From an uncultured Streptococcus sp. (GTDB taxonomy: Bacteria; Bacillota; Bacilli; Lactobacillales; Streptococcaceae): a stretch of DNA of 19,413 nucleotides. Made by a program: the position numbers and the translations under genes. The DNA lies in the NCBI GenBank assembly GCA_902480035.1, contig CABSRC010000018.1:1-19413 (forward strand), written 5' to 3'. Below are positions 1-6,231 of this stretch, in pieces (position 1 is the stretch's first letter; each line of letters opens with the position of its first letter). The notes under the pieces were generated by a model. The model was not told where the DNA came from, did no database searches, and worked only from the letters and a program-made list of their open reading frames with translations.

Positions 1-868
1 TTTCTTCTCTCAATAGTTTGCGGACTCTTGTTTTTTTCTTTTTGATGCTGTCTGATTTTAAATTTGGAAAAGCCAATGATAACAGTTCAGGATTGTTGAG
101 AAAGATAATTGTAAATGCTCTTTGCTCCACTCGAATATGATCTAGCTTATAAAATCCGAAATTATCAAGTCGATTCATAATATCTTGGACCATCTCCTCC
201 CCAATCGCTTTGGTTCTGAGTTGGAACTCTAGTCTCCACCAAAACGGATTTACAGCCAAATCTAGCTTCTCTTCACGCTTGTGAGCAATGATTTCTTTAT
301 TCTTATCATATAACCTAACTTGTACATTACTACCGCTAGAACCCCAATATTTCGTCTCTAATTCGCCCCCTCGACCATAGAAGACCTTATGGGTAACACC
401 ACCTTTAATATGTTGCAAATTAACGATCTCAGGCCTGTTGAGAATGTCAAATGCCAAATCAAAACGAGACAATCGTACCGTCAATGAATTCAATCTGGCA
501 AAGTACATTAATTGCCTCCATACTTTCATTCCATCAAATTCTTTTAAAGTGTTAGGATTGAAATCAATCCGAATCAATTGTTCACCTCCATAAGTGGATA
601 ATTGAAAAAATATAATATTGATTGAATCATACTCATTAAAATCTTTAGCTAAAGTAAAGACATCATCTCGCACGTTATCATGTATTTCAAATGAGTCAAC
701 TCTTGTACTTATTGCCTGTTTCAGATTTTTGAAAATTCGTCTTAGGGAACCCGTGTCTGTATCCCAGATAACCGTTAATCTATCAATACTGACATCTAAC
801 CTCTGTACTAATTCTCCTATTTCACATCGTTCTTGAATGCTTCTTAAATCTTGTATAGAAACCAACAA
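1..868 (-). CDS. Rep_trans-family replication initiation factor / relaxase-like protein, partial
   Basis: The open frame continues past the left edge of the window, so the C-terminus is missing; 289 codons are visible. It shows the conserved blocks of the Rep_trans family (pT181-type plasmid initiators and Tn916 Orf20/MobT-type relaxases): RFDLAFD near residues 135-141, YWGSS near 174-178, RLYDKNKE near 185-192 and WRLEFQLR near 211-218. Family members nick one DNA strand through a tyrosine at an origin. The N-terminus (about 130 residues) has no helix-turn-helix like that of MobT, so a plasmid- or phage-like initiator is as likely as a conjugative relaxase. The start is inferred as TTG at 868, 6 bases after a GGGGGG run; an adjacent TTG at 865 is possible. 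The gene is divergent from the XRE regulator, across a hairpin-rich region. This arrangement is typical of integrated mobile elements. Confidence 0.75.
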   Translation of the reverse strand, partial: MLVSIQDLRSIQERCEIGELVQRLDVSIDRLTVIWDTDTGSLRRIFKNLKQAISTRVDSFEIHDNVRDDVFTLAKDFNEYDSINIIFFQLSTYGGEQLIRIDFNPNTLKEFDGMKVWRQLMYFARLNSLTVRLSRFDLAFDILNRPEIVNLQHIKGGVTHKVFYGRGGELETKYWGSSGSNVQVRLYDKNKEIIAHKREEKLDLAVNPFWWRLEFQLRTKAIGEEMVQDIMNRLDNFGFYKLDHIRVEQRAFTIIFLNNPELLSLAFPNLKSDSIKKKKTRVRKLLREE

Positions 869-944
869 AATTGTCCCCCCTTCTTTTAGATTTTTTAGGT
901 CTCAGAAACACCGTCAAATCAACGTTTGCTCGTTCCGTCGTTCT

Positions 945-1130
945 TTGGACGTTGTCCTAAGTGTACCTTTTTGCTGGCTGTTAGAATAGCCAGCTTTTGC
1001 TTGGCTAGAAATTGTCTGGACGGCAGCCTGCAGGACTTCGCCTGACTTCCCGTCAGGCTCGTCCCTTGCCCTTGTCCACACAATTTCTAGCTCCAAGGCT
1101 TCGAATAGTCATCAGTCATAGTCATAGTCT
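945..1130. other. Hairpin-rich, origin-like intergenic zone behind the Rep gene
   Basis: The 442-bp gap between the Rep gene and the XRE gene holds dense dyad symmetry. GGAC-gtt-GTCC lies at 947-957. GCTGGCT/AGCCAGC lies at 973-979 and 988-994. A long structure spans 1004-1091: outer 12-bp arms GCTAGAAATTGT/ACAATTTCTAGC, continued by TGGAC/GTCCA, GGCA/TGCC, GGAC/GTCC, and an apical GCCTGAC-ttccc-GTCAGGC hairpin at 1040-1058. Hexamer-like AGTCAT repeats follow at 1107-1130. Rep_trans proteins recognise hairpin origins, so a replication or transfer origin is a reasonable inference. A 60-codon minus frame across the structure has no good ribosome site and is probably not a gene. Confidence 0.35.
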
Positions 1131-1184
1131 CGTCCTCAAATTCCTCCTCACTCACTATTCCTAAACAGATGAACTATTTTGTAT

Positions 1185-1214
1185 TATTTATAACTTATTT
1201 ATAAGTTATAAATA
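1185..1214. promoter_or_regulatory. Palindromic operator between the Rep and XRE genes
   Basis: A perfect inverted repeat with 13-bp arms (1185-1197 and 1202-1214; core TTATAACTTA-ttta-TAAGTTATAA) lies about 40 bp upstream of the XRE promoter -35. It sits where a leftward promoter for the Rep gene would be expected. It is a likely operator for the adjacent XRE repressor. Confidence 0.55.
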
Positions 1215-1252
1215 TATTTTATAAAAAATATTTTTGGAAGTCAATTAAAAAC

Positions 1253-1281
1253 TTGATTTGTAAGTTTATAGGTGATAGAAT
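1253..1281 (+). promoter_or_regulatory. Promoter of the XRE gene
   Basis: A -35 TTGATT (1253-1258) and a -10 TAGAAT (1276-1281) are separated by 17 bp. They are followed by AGGAG and the ATG at 1311. Confidence 0.6.
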
Positions 1282-1310
1282 AAGTTTAAAATAAAAAACA
1301 GGAGTTCATC

Positions 1311-1820
1311 ATGACCTTTATTATTCAAAATTTTGGACCCAATTTGGCACGACTACGCATAGAAAAAGGAGTGAGTCAAACTCAACTTGCGGAAGATTTA
1401 GGAATCGGTAAACAATCCATCTCTGACTACGAAAAACAAAAAAGCTACCCCACCTTTGCAAATTTAGATAAGATAGCAGAATATTTTAATGCAACTCCAA
1501 CTCAACTTTTTGGAACGAGTAAGGAGATTGAATTAGAAAAGAGTGTTCTTGAATCGAATGAATACTCTGATAAAGTAAGTGAGATCTTAAAGGCTGTCAA
1601 ATACATCGAACATTTTCTACAAACTGATGGACAGTACTTAGAGGATTTACTTTACCTAACAAGAGGCAACCAACTATACACAGAAGACGGAGAAGAGTTG
1701 TATATGGATCCAACTTCTCCGAAAAGAACATTTCATAACCAATATGAACCTGGTTTTATTGTAGCAAGAGATAAATCCCCACTAGAACTCTTAATTGAAA
1801 ATAAGGACCTATTAGATTAA
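1311..1820 (+). CDS. XRE-family transcriptional regulator
   Basis: This 169-residue protein has an N-terminal HTH_3 (Cro/cI-type) DNA-binding domain at about residues 9-65. The recognisable core is LARLRIEKGVSQTQLAEDLG followed by the turn and recognition helix around IGKQSISDYEKQKSYP. The rest is an acidic C-terminal part with no recognised domain. The start is supported by AGGAG and a good promoter (1253-1281). It is transcribed away from the Rep gene, with a 13-bp-arm palindrome in the shared intergenic region. By analogy with immunity and maintenance regulators of streptococcal integrative elements, it probably represses the Rep operon and itself. The ligand or switch is unknown. Confidence 0.85.
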   Translation: MTFIIQNFGPNLARLRIEKGVSQTQLAEDLGIGKQSISDYEKQKSYPTFANLDKIAEYFNATPTQLFGTSKEIELEKSVLESNEYSDKVSEILKAVKYIEHFLQTDGQYLEDLLYLTRGNQLYTEDGEELYMDPTSPKRTFHNQYEPGFIVARDKSPLELLIENKDLLD

Positions 1821-1834
1821 AAAAAGCGAGGATA

Positions 1835-1889
1835 TGTACTGCACCCCAAAAGTTAGATTTTTTCTGTCTAACTTTTGGGGTGCAGTACA
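1835..1889. repeat. Perfect 23-bp inverted repeat, IS3-family-like ends (solo remnant or terminator)
   Basis: Arms 1835-1857 (TGTACTGCACCCCAAAAGTT plus AGA) and 1867-1889 are exact reverse complements around a 9-base spacer, ttttttctg. The TGTACTG...CCCAAAAGTTAGA sequence resembles, from memory, the terminal inverted repeats of IS150-group IS3 elements of streptococci such as IS861. No transposase lies between, so this looks like both ends of an IS without its body. The hairpin follows the XRE stop and could also serve as its terminator. Confidence 0.6.
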
Positions 1890-2136
1890 TTTTCAACTCT
1901 CTTATTTATTTTCTTATCTCACATAATTACTTCACATGTCCAGGCTCATCAAATTCATTTTTTTCAATAACATATGCCACATTTGCATCCTTATTGGTCA
2001 AAGAACATATATCTATTATGCTACAAAAGCTTTCTGACCGCAAAATTCCGTTTATTTGTAACCTTCTTCCTAATTTCTATTTTACTTTTCTGACAGAAAA
2101 GATTATACTAAGGAGTATTTATTTTAGGAGGTTTTT
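1890..2136. other. Intergenic region upstream of the YeiH-family gene
   Basis: Together with the palindrome, this forms a 316-bp gap. A minus-strand open frame of about 46 codons, ending with TAA at 1927, reads like the tail of a protein (ends with NEFDEPGHVK) but has no ribosome site or start. It may be a gene remnant. The right end carries the promoter and AGGAGG (2126-2131) of the next gene. Confidence 0.3.
2081..2109 (+). promoter_or_regulatory. Promoter of the YeiH-family gene
   Basis: TTTACT (2081-2086) and TATACT (2104-2109) are separated by 17 bp, about 28 bp upstream of the ATG at 2137. Confidence 0.5.
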
Positions 2137-3147
2137 ATGTCATTTCTATCAAAAAATTGGGCAGGACTGTTAGTCTGTCTGATCATTTCTATCATCTCTT
2201 GGGTTTTAGGAGGATTTCTTCCTGTTGTGGGGGCACCTGTTTTCGCCATTTTTATCGGAATGATTCTCCATCCCTTTCTCACTTCCTATACACAACTGGA
2301 AGCCGGCTTGACTTATAGCTCCAAAAATCTGCTTCAGTATGCTGTTATTTTGCTTGGGTTTGGACTCAATATCTCACAAGTTTTCGCAGTTGGAAAATCT
2401 TCCCTTCCTGTTATCCTTTCAACTATTTCAATTGCTTTGATTATAGCTTTCTTTTTCCAACGCTTTTTTAACCTTGATACAAAGCTAGCTACCTTGATTG
2501 GAGTTGGATCTTCTATCTGTGGCGGTTCTGCCATTGCAGCGACTGCTCCTGTTATTCACGCCAAGGAAAAAGAAGTAGCCCAAGCCATTTCTGTTATCTT
2601 TTTCTTCAATGTCTTGGCAGCTCTTATCTTTCCAACTCTAGGTTCTTGGCTCCATCTCTCCAACGAAGGTTTTGCTCTCTTTGCGGGTACTGCGGTCAAC
2701 GATACTTCCTCTGTAACAGCCACAGCTAGCTCCTGGGATAGTCTGTATCATACCAATACTCTAGAATCTGCAACCATTGTCAAACTGACTCGTACCTTAG
2801 CTATTATCCCTATTACTCTCTTCCTCTCCTATTGGCAAAGCCGTCAACAAGACAATAACCAAGGAGTAAAGCTTAAAAAAATCTTCCCCGTTTTCATTCT
2901 CTACTTCATCCTAGCTTCTCTGCTAACTACCGTCCTTACTTCTTTTGGTGTTAGCAATAGCTTCTTTTCACCTCTCAAACAGCTCTCCAAATTCCTCATC
3001 ATCATGGCTATGAGTGCTATTGGTCTCAAAACTAACCTCGTTGCTATGATCAAATCCAGTGGAAAATCCATTCTTCTTGGAGCCCTTTGCTGGATCGCTA
3101 TCATCCTGACTAGTCTTGGCATGCAATTACTCATCGGTATTTTCTAA
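2137..3147 (+). CDS. YeiH/YadS (UPF0324) family putative sulfate exporter
   Basis: This 336-residue integral membrane protein has about ten hydrophobic segments throughout. It carries the family hallmark GVGSSICGGSAIAATAP near residues 121-137, a second conserved FAGTAVNDTSSVTA segment near 180-193, and a C-terminal MSAIGLKTNL block. The length matches the UPF0324 family, annotated as putative sulfate export transporters; the true substrate of the streptococcal members is not established. The ATG is preceded by AGGAGG at 2126-2131. It appears monocistronic, with its own promoter and a terminator at 3182-3215. It sits alone between an IS-like palindrome and an integrase-like scar, so acquisition by transfer is possible. 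Confidence 0.85.
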   Translation: MSFLSKNWAGLLVCLIISIISWVLGGFLPVVGAPVFAIFIGMILHPFLTSYTQLEAGLTYSSKNLLQYAVILLGFGLNISQVFAVGKSSLPVILSTISIALIIAFFFQRFFNLDTKLATLIGVGSSICGGSAIAATAPVIHAKEKEVAQAISVIFFFNVLAALIFPTLGSWLHLSNEGFALFAGTAVNDTSSVTATASSWDSLYHTNTLESATIVKLTRTLAIIPITLFLSYWQSRQQDNNQGVKLKKIFPVFILYFILASLLTTVLTSFGVSNSFFSPLKQLSKFLIIMAMSAIGLKTNLVAMIKSSGKSILLGALCWIAIILTSLGMQLLIGIF

Positions 3148-3181
3148 GAAAAAAGGGAGCCTAAAGGCTACCTCAGAACGT

Positions 3182-3215
3182 AGACAAACGTCATTTTTGG
3201 CGTTTGTCTTTTTGT
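3182..3215 (+). terminator. Rho-independent terminator of the YeiH-family gene
   Basis: AGACAAACG (3182-3190) pairs with CGTTTGTCT (3201-3209). The stem extends inward with TCA/TGG, and a T-run follows on the plus strand. Confidence 0.8.
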
Positions 3216-3245
3216 ATCTTCAAAGATATTTTGTCTTATCATCTA

Positions 3246-3335
3246 CTATTCCATCCAAAAATCTGATTTAAAGCAAAATAAAAAGGGATATTCCCTATCC
3301 ATTTCGATAATTTTTTCATTAATTTGTTTTTCCAT
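3246..3335 (-). CDS. Small 29-residue peptide gene, unrecognised
   Basis: This minus-strand frame, MEKQINEKIIEMDREYPFLF then CFKSDFWME, ends in tandem TAG TAG. It has a perfect GGAGG (3341-3345) 5 bases before the ATG. Upstream at about 3393-3401 is an extended -10 (TGcTATACT). The N-terminal half is a charged amphipathic helix and the C-terminal half is aromatic. It has no double-glycine leader and no signal peptide. I do not recognise it. It could be a signalling or leader peptide, a toxin, or the 5' fragment of a truncated gene. It is not a shadow of a larger gene, and its translation signals are as good as those of its neighbours. Confidence 0.45.
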   Translation of the reverse strand: MEKQINEKIIEMDREYPFLFCFKSDFWME

Positions 3336-3392
3336 TTTATCCTCCGATTAGTCTCGCACTGATATTTATTGATAACAACACTATATTTCTAG

Positions 3393-3401
3393 TATAGCAT
3401 A
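3393..3401 (-). promoter_or_regulatory. Extended -10 promoter for the 29-residue peptide gene
   Basis: TGcTATACT on the minus strand, about 60 bp before the ATG. No convincing -35 was found. Confidence 0.4.
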
Positions 3402-3444
3402 ATCATTAGATATTATAGGTTTTCAAACCAAATGAGAGTCATTC

Positions 3445-3480
3445 GTTTTTGCCCCACTTTTGCCCCATTTTTAAATCATG
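3445..3480. other. Integrase-tail / attachment-site-like scar
   Basis: Two TTTTGCCCCA(C/T)TTTT units stand in tandem at about 3447-3471. On the minus strand they read as a short frame ending LKMGQKWGKNE-stop, resembling the extreme C-terminus of streptococcal phage-type tyrosine integrases, whose 3' ends often border the attachment site. The upstream frame closes after about 22 codons, so only a relic can be claimed. Confidence 0.3.
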
Positions 3481-3593
3481 ACATTGGAAATACCTAAAAG
3501 TACTTCCCTAAAATCACTTATATTTCAATATTTTTAATTACTCTCAATATGAAAATCCTTTCCAAATCCATGTAGGGGGCATTTTTTATGCAC

Positions 3594-3620
3594 AAAAAGC
3601 CTTGAAAACCAAGGCTTTTT
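3594..3620. terminator. Bidirectional rho-independent terminator
   Basis: AAAAAGCCTTG (3594-3604) and CAAGGCTTTTT (3610-3620) form a perfect 11-bp stem with a 5-base loop and T-runs in both directions. No intact gene abuts it, so it probably belonged to a lost gene or flanks the deleted region. Confidence 0.75.
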
Positions 3621-3745
3621 TGCTTGTCTTAAAAGTATTTGGCTCATATTTTTATACACTATAATGTAGCGTACGAAGTTAGAATATCCTGCATCATTGT
3701 TATTCCATTTAAAATAAAAAAGCACCTTTGAACCCTAGCAAACAT

Positions 3746-3775
3746 TTGACAGCTCTTCATCGAATCCGCTATGAT
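3746..3775 (+). promoter_or_regulatory. Strong sigma-A promoter of the two-TM protein gene
   Basis: A consensus -35 TTGACA (3746-3751) and a -10 TATGAT (3770-3775) are separated by 18 bp, about 55 bp upstream of the ATG at 3830. Confidence 0.8.
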
Positions 3776-3829
3776 AAGGGTACTTGAAATTCCAAGTTTT
3801 CGTTGCATCTTAAATGTAAGGAGTCCAAA

Positions 3830-4360
3830 ATGAAAATCTATTATTCAAAATATGTCGGATATGGCTCTCTGGCTTTTGCCTGTGCGCTCTTTATCCACTT
3901 AGCTTTTTTATCGATCCTAGGTTTTGAGGGTTTTCCAAAAATCACTTTTATCACTCTCATTCAGATCCTTTTATTTTTGATTGCGATCTATGCAACCATT
4001 GCTGGGATCAAAAGACTGACCAGTCGTCAGATCGCCTTTGAGCTGACTTCTGATGGGATCTATGCTTATCAGGGAGTGATTCTGACAAAAGACATCTTTA
4101 TCCCCAAGGAAGATTTGGTAACTGCAGCCTATAAAGTGACTGACGTCAGTGACCCGGATCACCAAAATAGCAAAAGTTATTTTATCGAATTTCAACTGAG
4201 GGACAATACTGCACTAGAAAATCTTTCAAAATCGAATGTCATCATTGACACAGAGCACCATACCTTAAAACTCTTCGTCAATCTTTGTAAATTTAAAGAA
4301 GAAGATTGGCAAGATCTTTCCAAGTACTTGACGGACGAATACCGAATAACCGTTTTATAG
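3830..4360 (+). CDS. Two-TM membrane protein with soluble C-terminal domain, function unknown
   Basis: The start chosen is the ATG at 3830 (MKIYYSKYVGYG), 6 bases after AAGGAG. A TTG at 3803 in the same frame is rejected because the ribosome site lies inside that extension. The 176-residue product has two hydrophobic helices at about residues 11-32 and 38-60 joined by a short loop. A soluble beta-rich domain of about 115 residues follows (SDGIYAYQGVILTKDIFIPKEDL...), recalling the PH-like bacterial membrane proteins. I do not recognise a named family. It is monocistronic with a strong promoter and converges on the ABC transporter operon, with a repeat copy acting as the shared terminator. Confidence 0.8.
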   Translation: MKIYYSKYVGYGSLAFACALFIHLAFLSILGFEGFPKITFITLIQILLFLIAIYATIAGIKRLTSRQIAFELTSDGIYAYQGVILTKDIFIPKEDLVTAAYKVTDVSDPDHQNSKSYFIEFQLRDNTALENLSKSNVIIDTEHHTLKLFVNLCKFKEEDWQDLSKYLTDEYRITVL

Positions 4361-4368
4361 CAAAGAAA

Positions 4369-4547
4369 AGAGAGTGGGACAGAAATCGGTAATTCGTTAG
4401 AATTCGATTTCGTCGTCCCACCTCCGCACAGTTGAGTAGGGCTGTAAAAGCTGATGAAATCAGCGTAGTAGAGCCCACTCAACCACTGCGTCTTGCTCGA
4501 CAATCCAAAAACAATTGAGAGGCTAGGACTTTTGTCCCAGCCTCTTT
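4369..4547. repeat. ~180-bp three-hairpin repeat, copy 1
   Basis: This copy folds into three successive hairpins. The first is GTGGGAC...GTCCCAC, enclosing GAAATCG/CGATTTC. The second is GTTGAGT...ACTCAAC, enclosing GGGCT/AGCCC and GCTGAT-gaa-ATCAGC. The third is a terminator-like GAGGCTAGGAC-tttt-GTCCCAGCCTC followed by T's. It lies between convergent genes, so it is a plausible bidirectional terminator. Near-identical copies lie inverted at 6047-6225 and 8820-9011. Confidence 0.9.
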
Positions 4548-4557
4548 ATAACTGCTC

Positions 4558-5265
4558 TTAGTTCCCCATTTTCCCTTTGGGTACGAGCAGATAGAAAAAT
4601 AGCAAATTCAATCCAAATACGGCAACAAAGAGCGCCAATTGAGAGACATCGATCGATTGTTTCTCGGTCAAATCTTGGATCAGCTTTGTATAATAATAGC
4701 CTGGGAAAGCCCGTTGTAGCTTGCCAACCAGGTCCATAAACCCTCCACTTGCGCCAAGCGTATCAAAGGGAATAATGGTCATAGCGGCCAAAATAATGAC
4801 AGGAAAGCCAATGGTATCAATCGTCTTGGCATCTACCCTGACTCCAAGAACAAAGCCAATCACGCTAAAGTAGATCCCCATCAAGGATAAGAGGAAAAAT
4901 TGTACCAACAGGCTAGTCGTCACCGGAAAGTGAAAACATAAAACAGCAACTACTAGCACTGCTAAAAAGATCAAGCTGTTCAAAATCAGTTGCACGATGC
5001 TTTGATCCCATAAATAGTTCTTGACACTATAGCTTGTAAAGTGGGATTCAAAAGAATAAAACCCGATATCTGAGGCTATTCGCTTACTAAAAGTTGCAAG
5101 GCTATTGCCAATGACCCCGATAAATACGGCAATACCTAATAAAATACTTGGCGAAACCCCTTTTTGAAGCTGATAAAAGAAGATATACCAGCCTATGGGT
5201 AAAATAATGGTGAATAATACAAAGCGCTTATTTCGTAAAACTTGTTTTAATTGAATCTTTTTCAT
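4558..5265 (-). CDS. ABC-2-type transporter permease
   Basis: This 235-residue protein has about six hydrophobic segments, at roughly 15-31, 37-55, 70-90, 98-122, 128-150 and 208-228, with a basic N-terminus. This is the layout of short ABC-2 permeases. Its start overlaps the ATPase gene stop by 4 bases (ATGA), so translation is coupled and the two form one transporter, probably as a dimer of each. The substrate cannot be read from sequence. The position next to a BlpRH-like two-component system suggests peptide export or immunity (bacteriocin self-protection). The repeat copy at 4369-4547 terminates it. Confidence 0.85.
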   Translation of the reverse strand: MKKIQLKQVLRNKRFVLFTIILPIGWYIFFYQLQKGVSPSILLGIAVFIGVIGNSLATFSKRIASDIGFYSFESHFTSYSVKNYLWDQSIVQLILNSLIFLAVLVVAVLCFHFPVTTSLLVQFFLLSLMGIYFSVIGFVLGVRVDAKTIDTIGFPVIILAAMTIIPFDTLGASGGFMDLVGKLQRAFPGYYYTKLIQDLTEKQSIDVSQLALFVAVFGLNLLFFYLLVPKGKMGN

Positions 5266-5942
5266 GCTTGTTCCCCTCCTTTATTCATCTCTTCTCGGAA
5301 ATACTGCTCAATGGTTTGACCAGCCTGGTGAATATCCTCAACAGCCTTTGTGGCAGCAATTCGACCATCTTTTAAAATCAAGACTTTTGTAAAAAAGGCA
5401 TCAATTTGGTTAAAATCATGGGTCACCACAACAGATGTAAACTCTTGCTGCTCCAGCAATTTCCAAAAATTATCCACTGCTTCCAAGTCCATGCCAGTCG
5501 TTGGCTCATCTAAAAAAATCAACTTTGGATGATTCAAAATGGTTACCATCAAGGACAAGCGTCTCTTTTGACCACCAGAAAGACTTCCCACCATCTGCTC
5601 TCTTGATTCTCTTAATTCGACCATCTCTAAGAGTCCATTGATATCAGCCTGCTTCAGCTGATTCATCCGGCTTTTTAATTCGACGAATTCAGCGACGGTT
5701 AGATCCTCGATGAGCAGATCCCCCTGAGGCATCATCCCAATTTCTCTTTGAAAATCAAGCGAAGTCTTTATCGTTCCCAAATCGGCCTGGAGCTGCCCAG
5801 CGATAATGTTGAACAGGGTACTTTTTCCTGCTCCATTATTTCCCAGCAAGGCAATTTTGTCTCCTTCTTCTATCGAAAAAGACACCCCCTTTAATACAGA
5901 TTTCTCCTTAAATGATTTTGTAATAGATGCTACCTGAAACAT
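5262..5942 (-). CDS. ABC transporter ATP-binding protein
   Basis: This 226-residue ATPase is complete. It has a Walker A GNNGAGKST at residues 34-42, a Q-loop Gln73, a signature LSGGQKRR at 121-128, a Walker B LIFLDEPT at 141-148 and an H-loop His175 (VVVTHDF). It heads a two-gene operon with the permease. AGAGGGA precedes the ATG. The promoter has a consensus -10 TATAAT (5975-5980) but essentially no -35. A 21-bp-phased direct repeat lies upstream, which points to activation by the neighbouring LytTR response regulator. The family match (DrrA/CcmA-like drug or peptide exporters) does not define the cargo. Confidence 0.9.
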   Translation of the reverse strand: MFQVASITKSFKEKSVLKGVSFSIEEGDKIALLGNNGAGKSTLFNIIAGQLQADLGTIKTSLDFQREIGMMPQGDLLIEDLTVAEFVELKSRMNQLKQADINGLLEMVELRESREQMVGSLSGGQKRRLSLMVTILNHPKLIFLDEPTTGMDLEAVDNFWKLLEQQEFTSVVVTHDFNQIDAFFTKVLILKDGRIAATKAVEDIHQAGQTIEQYFREEMNKGGEQA

Positions 5943-5974
5943 ACGATCCCTCTTTTCTTATTGATCTTGTGTCC

Positions 5975-5980
5975 ATTATA
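5975..5980 (-). promoter_or_regulatory. -10 element of the ABC operon
   Basis: TATAAT on the minus strand. The position 17 bp upstream reads CCTCCA, a very poor -35 lying inside a small dyad (AGCCT...AGGCT, about 5993-6005). This is consistent with an activator-dependent promoter. Confidence 0.6.
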
Positions 5981-6011
5981 CGTCAAAGAGAAAGCCTTGG
6001 AGGCTCTCTGT

Positions 6012-6049
6012 CAGAATCGGTCAAAAAATCGTCGTGAATGGTCAAAAAA
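6012..6049 (-). promoter_or_regulatory. Putative LytTR-regulator (BlpR/ComE-like) direct-repeat site
   Basis: On the minus strand TTTTTTGACCATTC is followed by TTTTTTGACCGATTC; the two GACC motifs are 21 bp apart, two helical turns. LytTR regulators such as ComE and BlpR bind two ~9-bp direct repeats separated by 11-12 bp, with ACC-TTCA-like sequence. The site ends about 31 bp upstream of the -10 of the ABC operon. Confidence 0.5.
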
Positions 6050-6225
6050 GAGGCTGGGACAAAAGTCCTAGCCTCTCAATTATTTTTGGATTGTCGAGCA
6101 AGACGCAGTGGTTGAGTGGGCTCTACTACGCTGATTTCATCAGCTTTTATAGTCCTACTCAACTGTGCGGAGGTGGGACGACGAAATCGAATTCTAACGA
6201 ATGACCGATTTCTGTCCCACTCTCT
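6047..6225. repeat. ~180-bp three-hairpin repeat, copy 2 (inverted relative to copy 1)
   Basis: The sequence is almost the same as copy 1 but on the other strand. It abuts the stop of the histidine kinase gene at 6232 and the direct repeat of the ABC promoter. Its visible differences from copies 1 and 3 include GGACTATA for GGGCTGTA in the second hairpin (one base pair lost) and a C for A in the first loop. Confidence 0.9.
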
Positions 6226-6231
6226 CTTCCA

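Noticed and set aside
618..836. 72-codon plus-strand frame
   Set aside because: Antisense to the Rep_trans gene, whose conserved motifs fix the coding strand.
914..1096. 60-codon minus-strand frame in the Rep-XRE gap
   Set aside because: It runs through the nested hairpins, lacks a good ribosome site and has low-complexity, unusual composition. Non-coding structure explains it better.
3534..3725. 63-codon minus-strand frame
   Set aside because: It crosses the perfect bidirectional terminator at 3594-3620 and has no ribosome site or recognisable domain.
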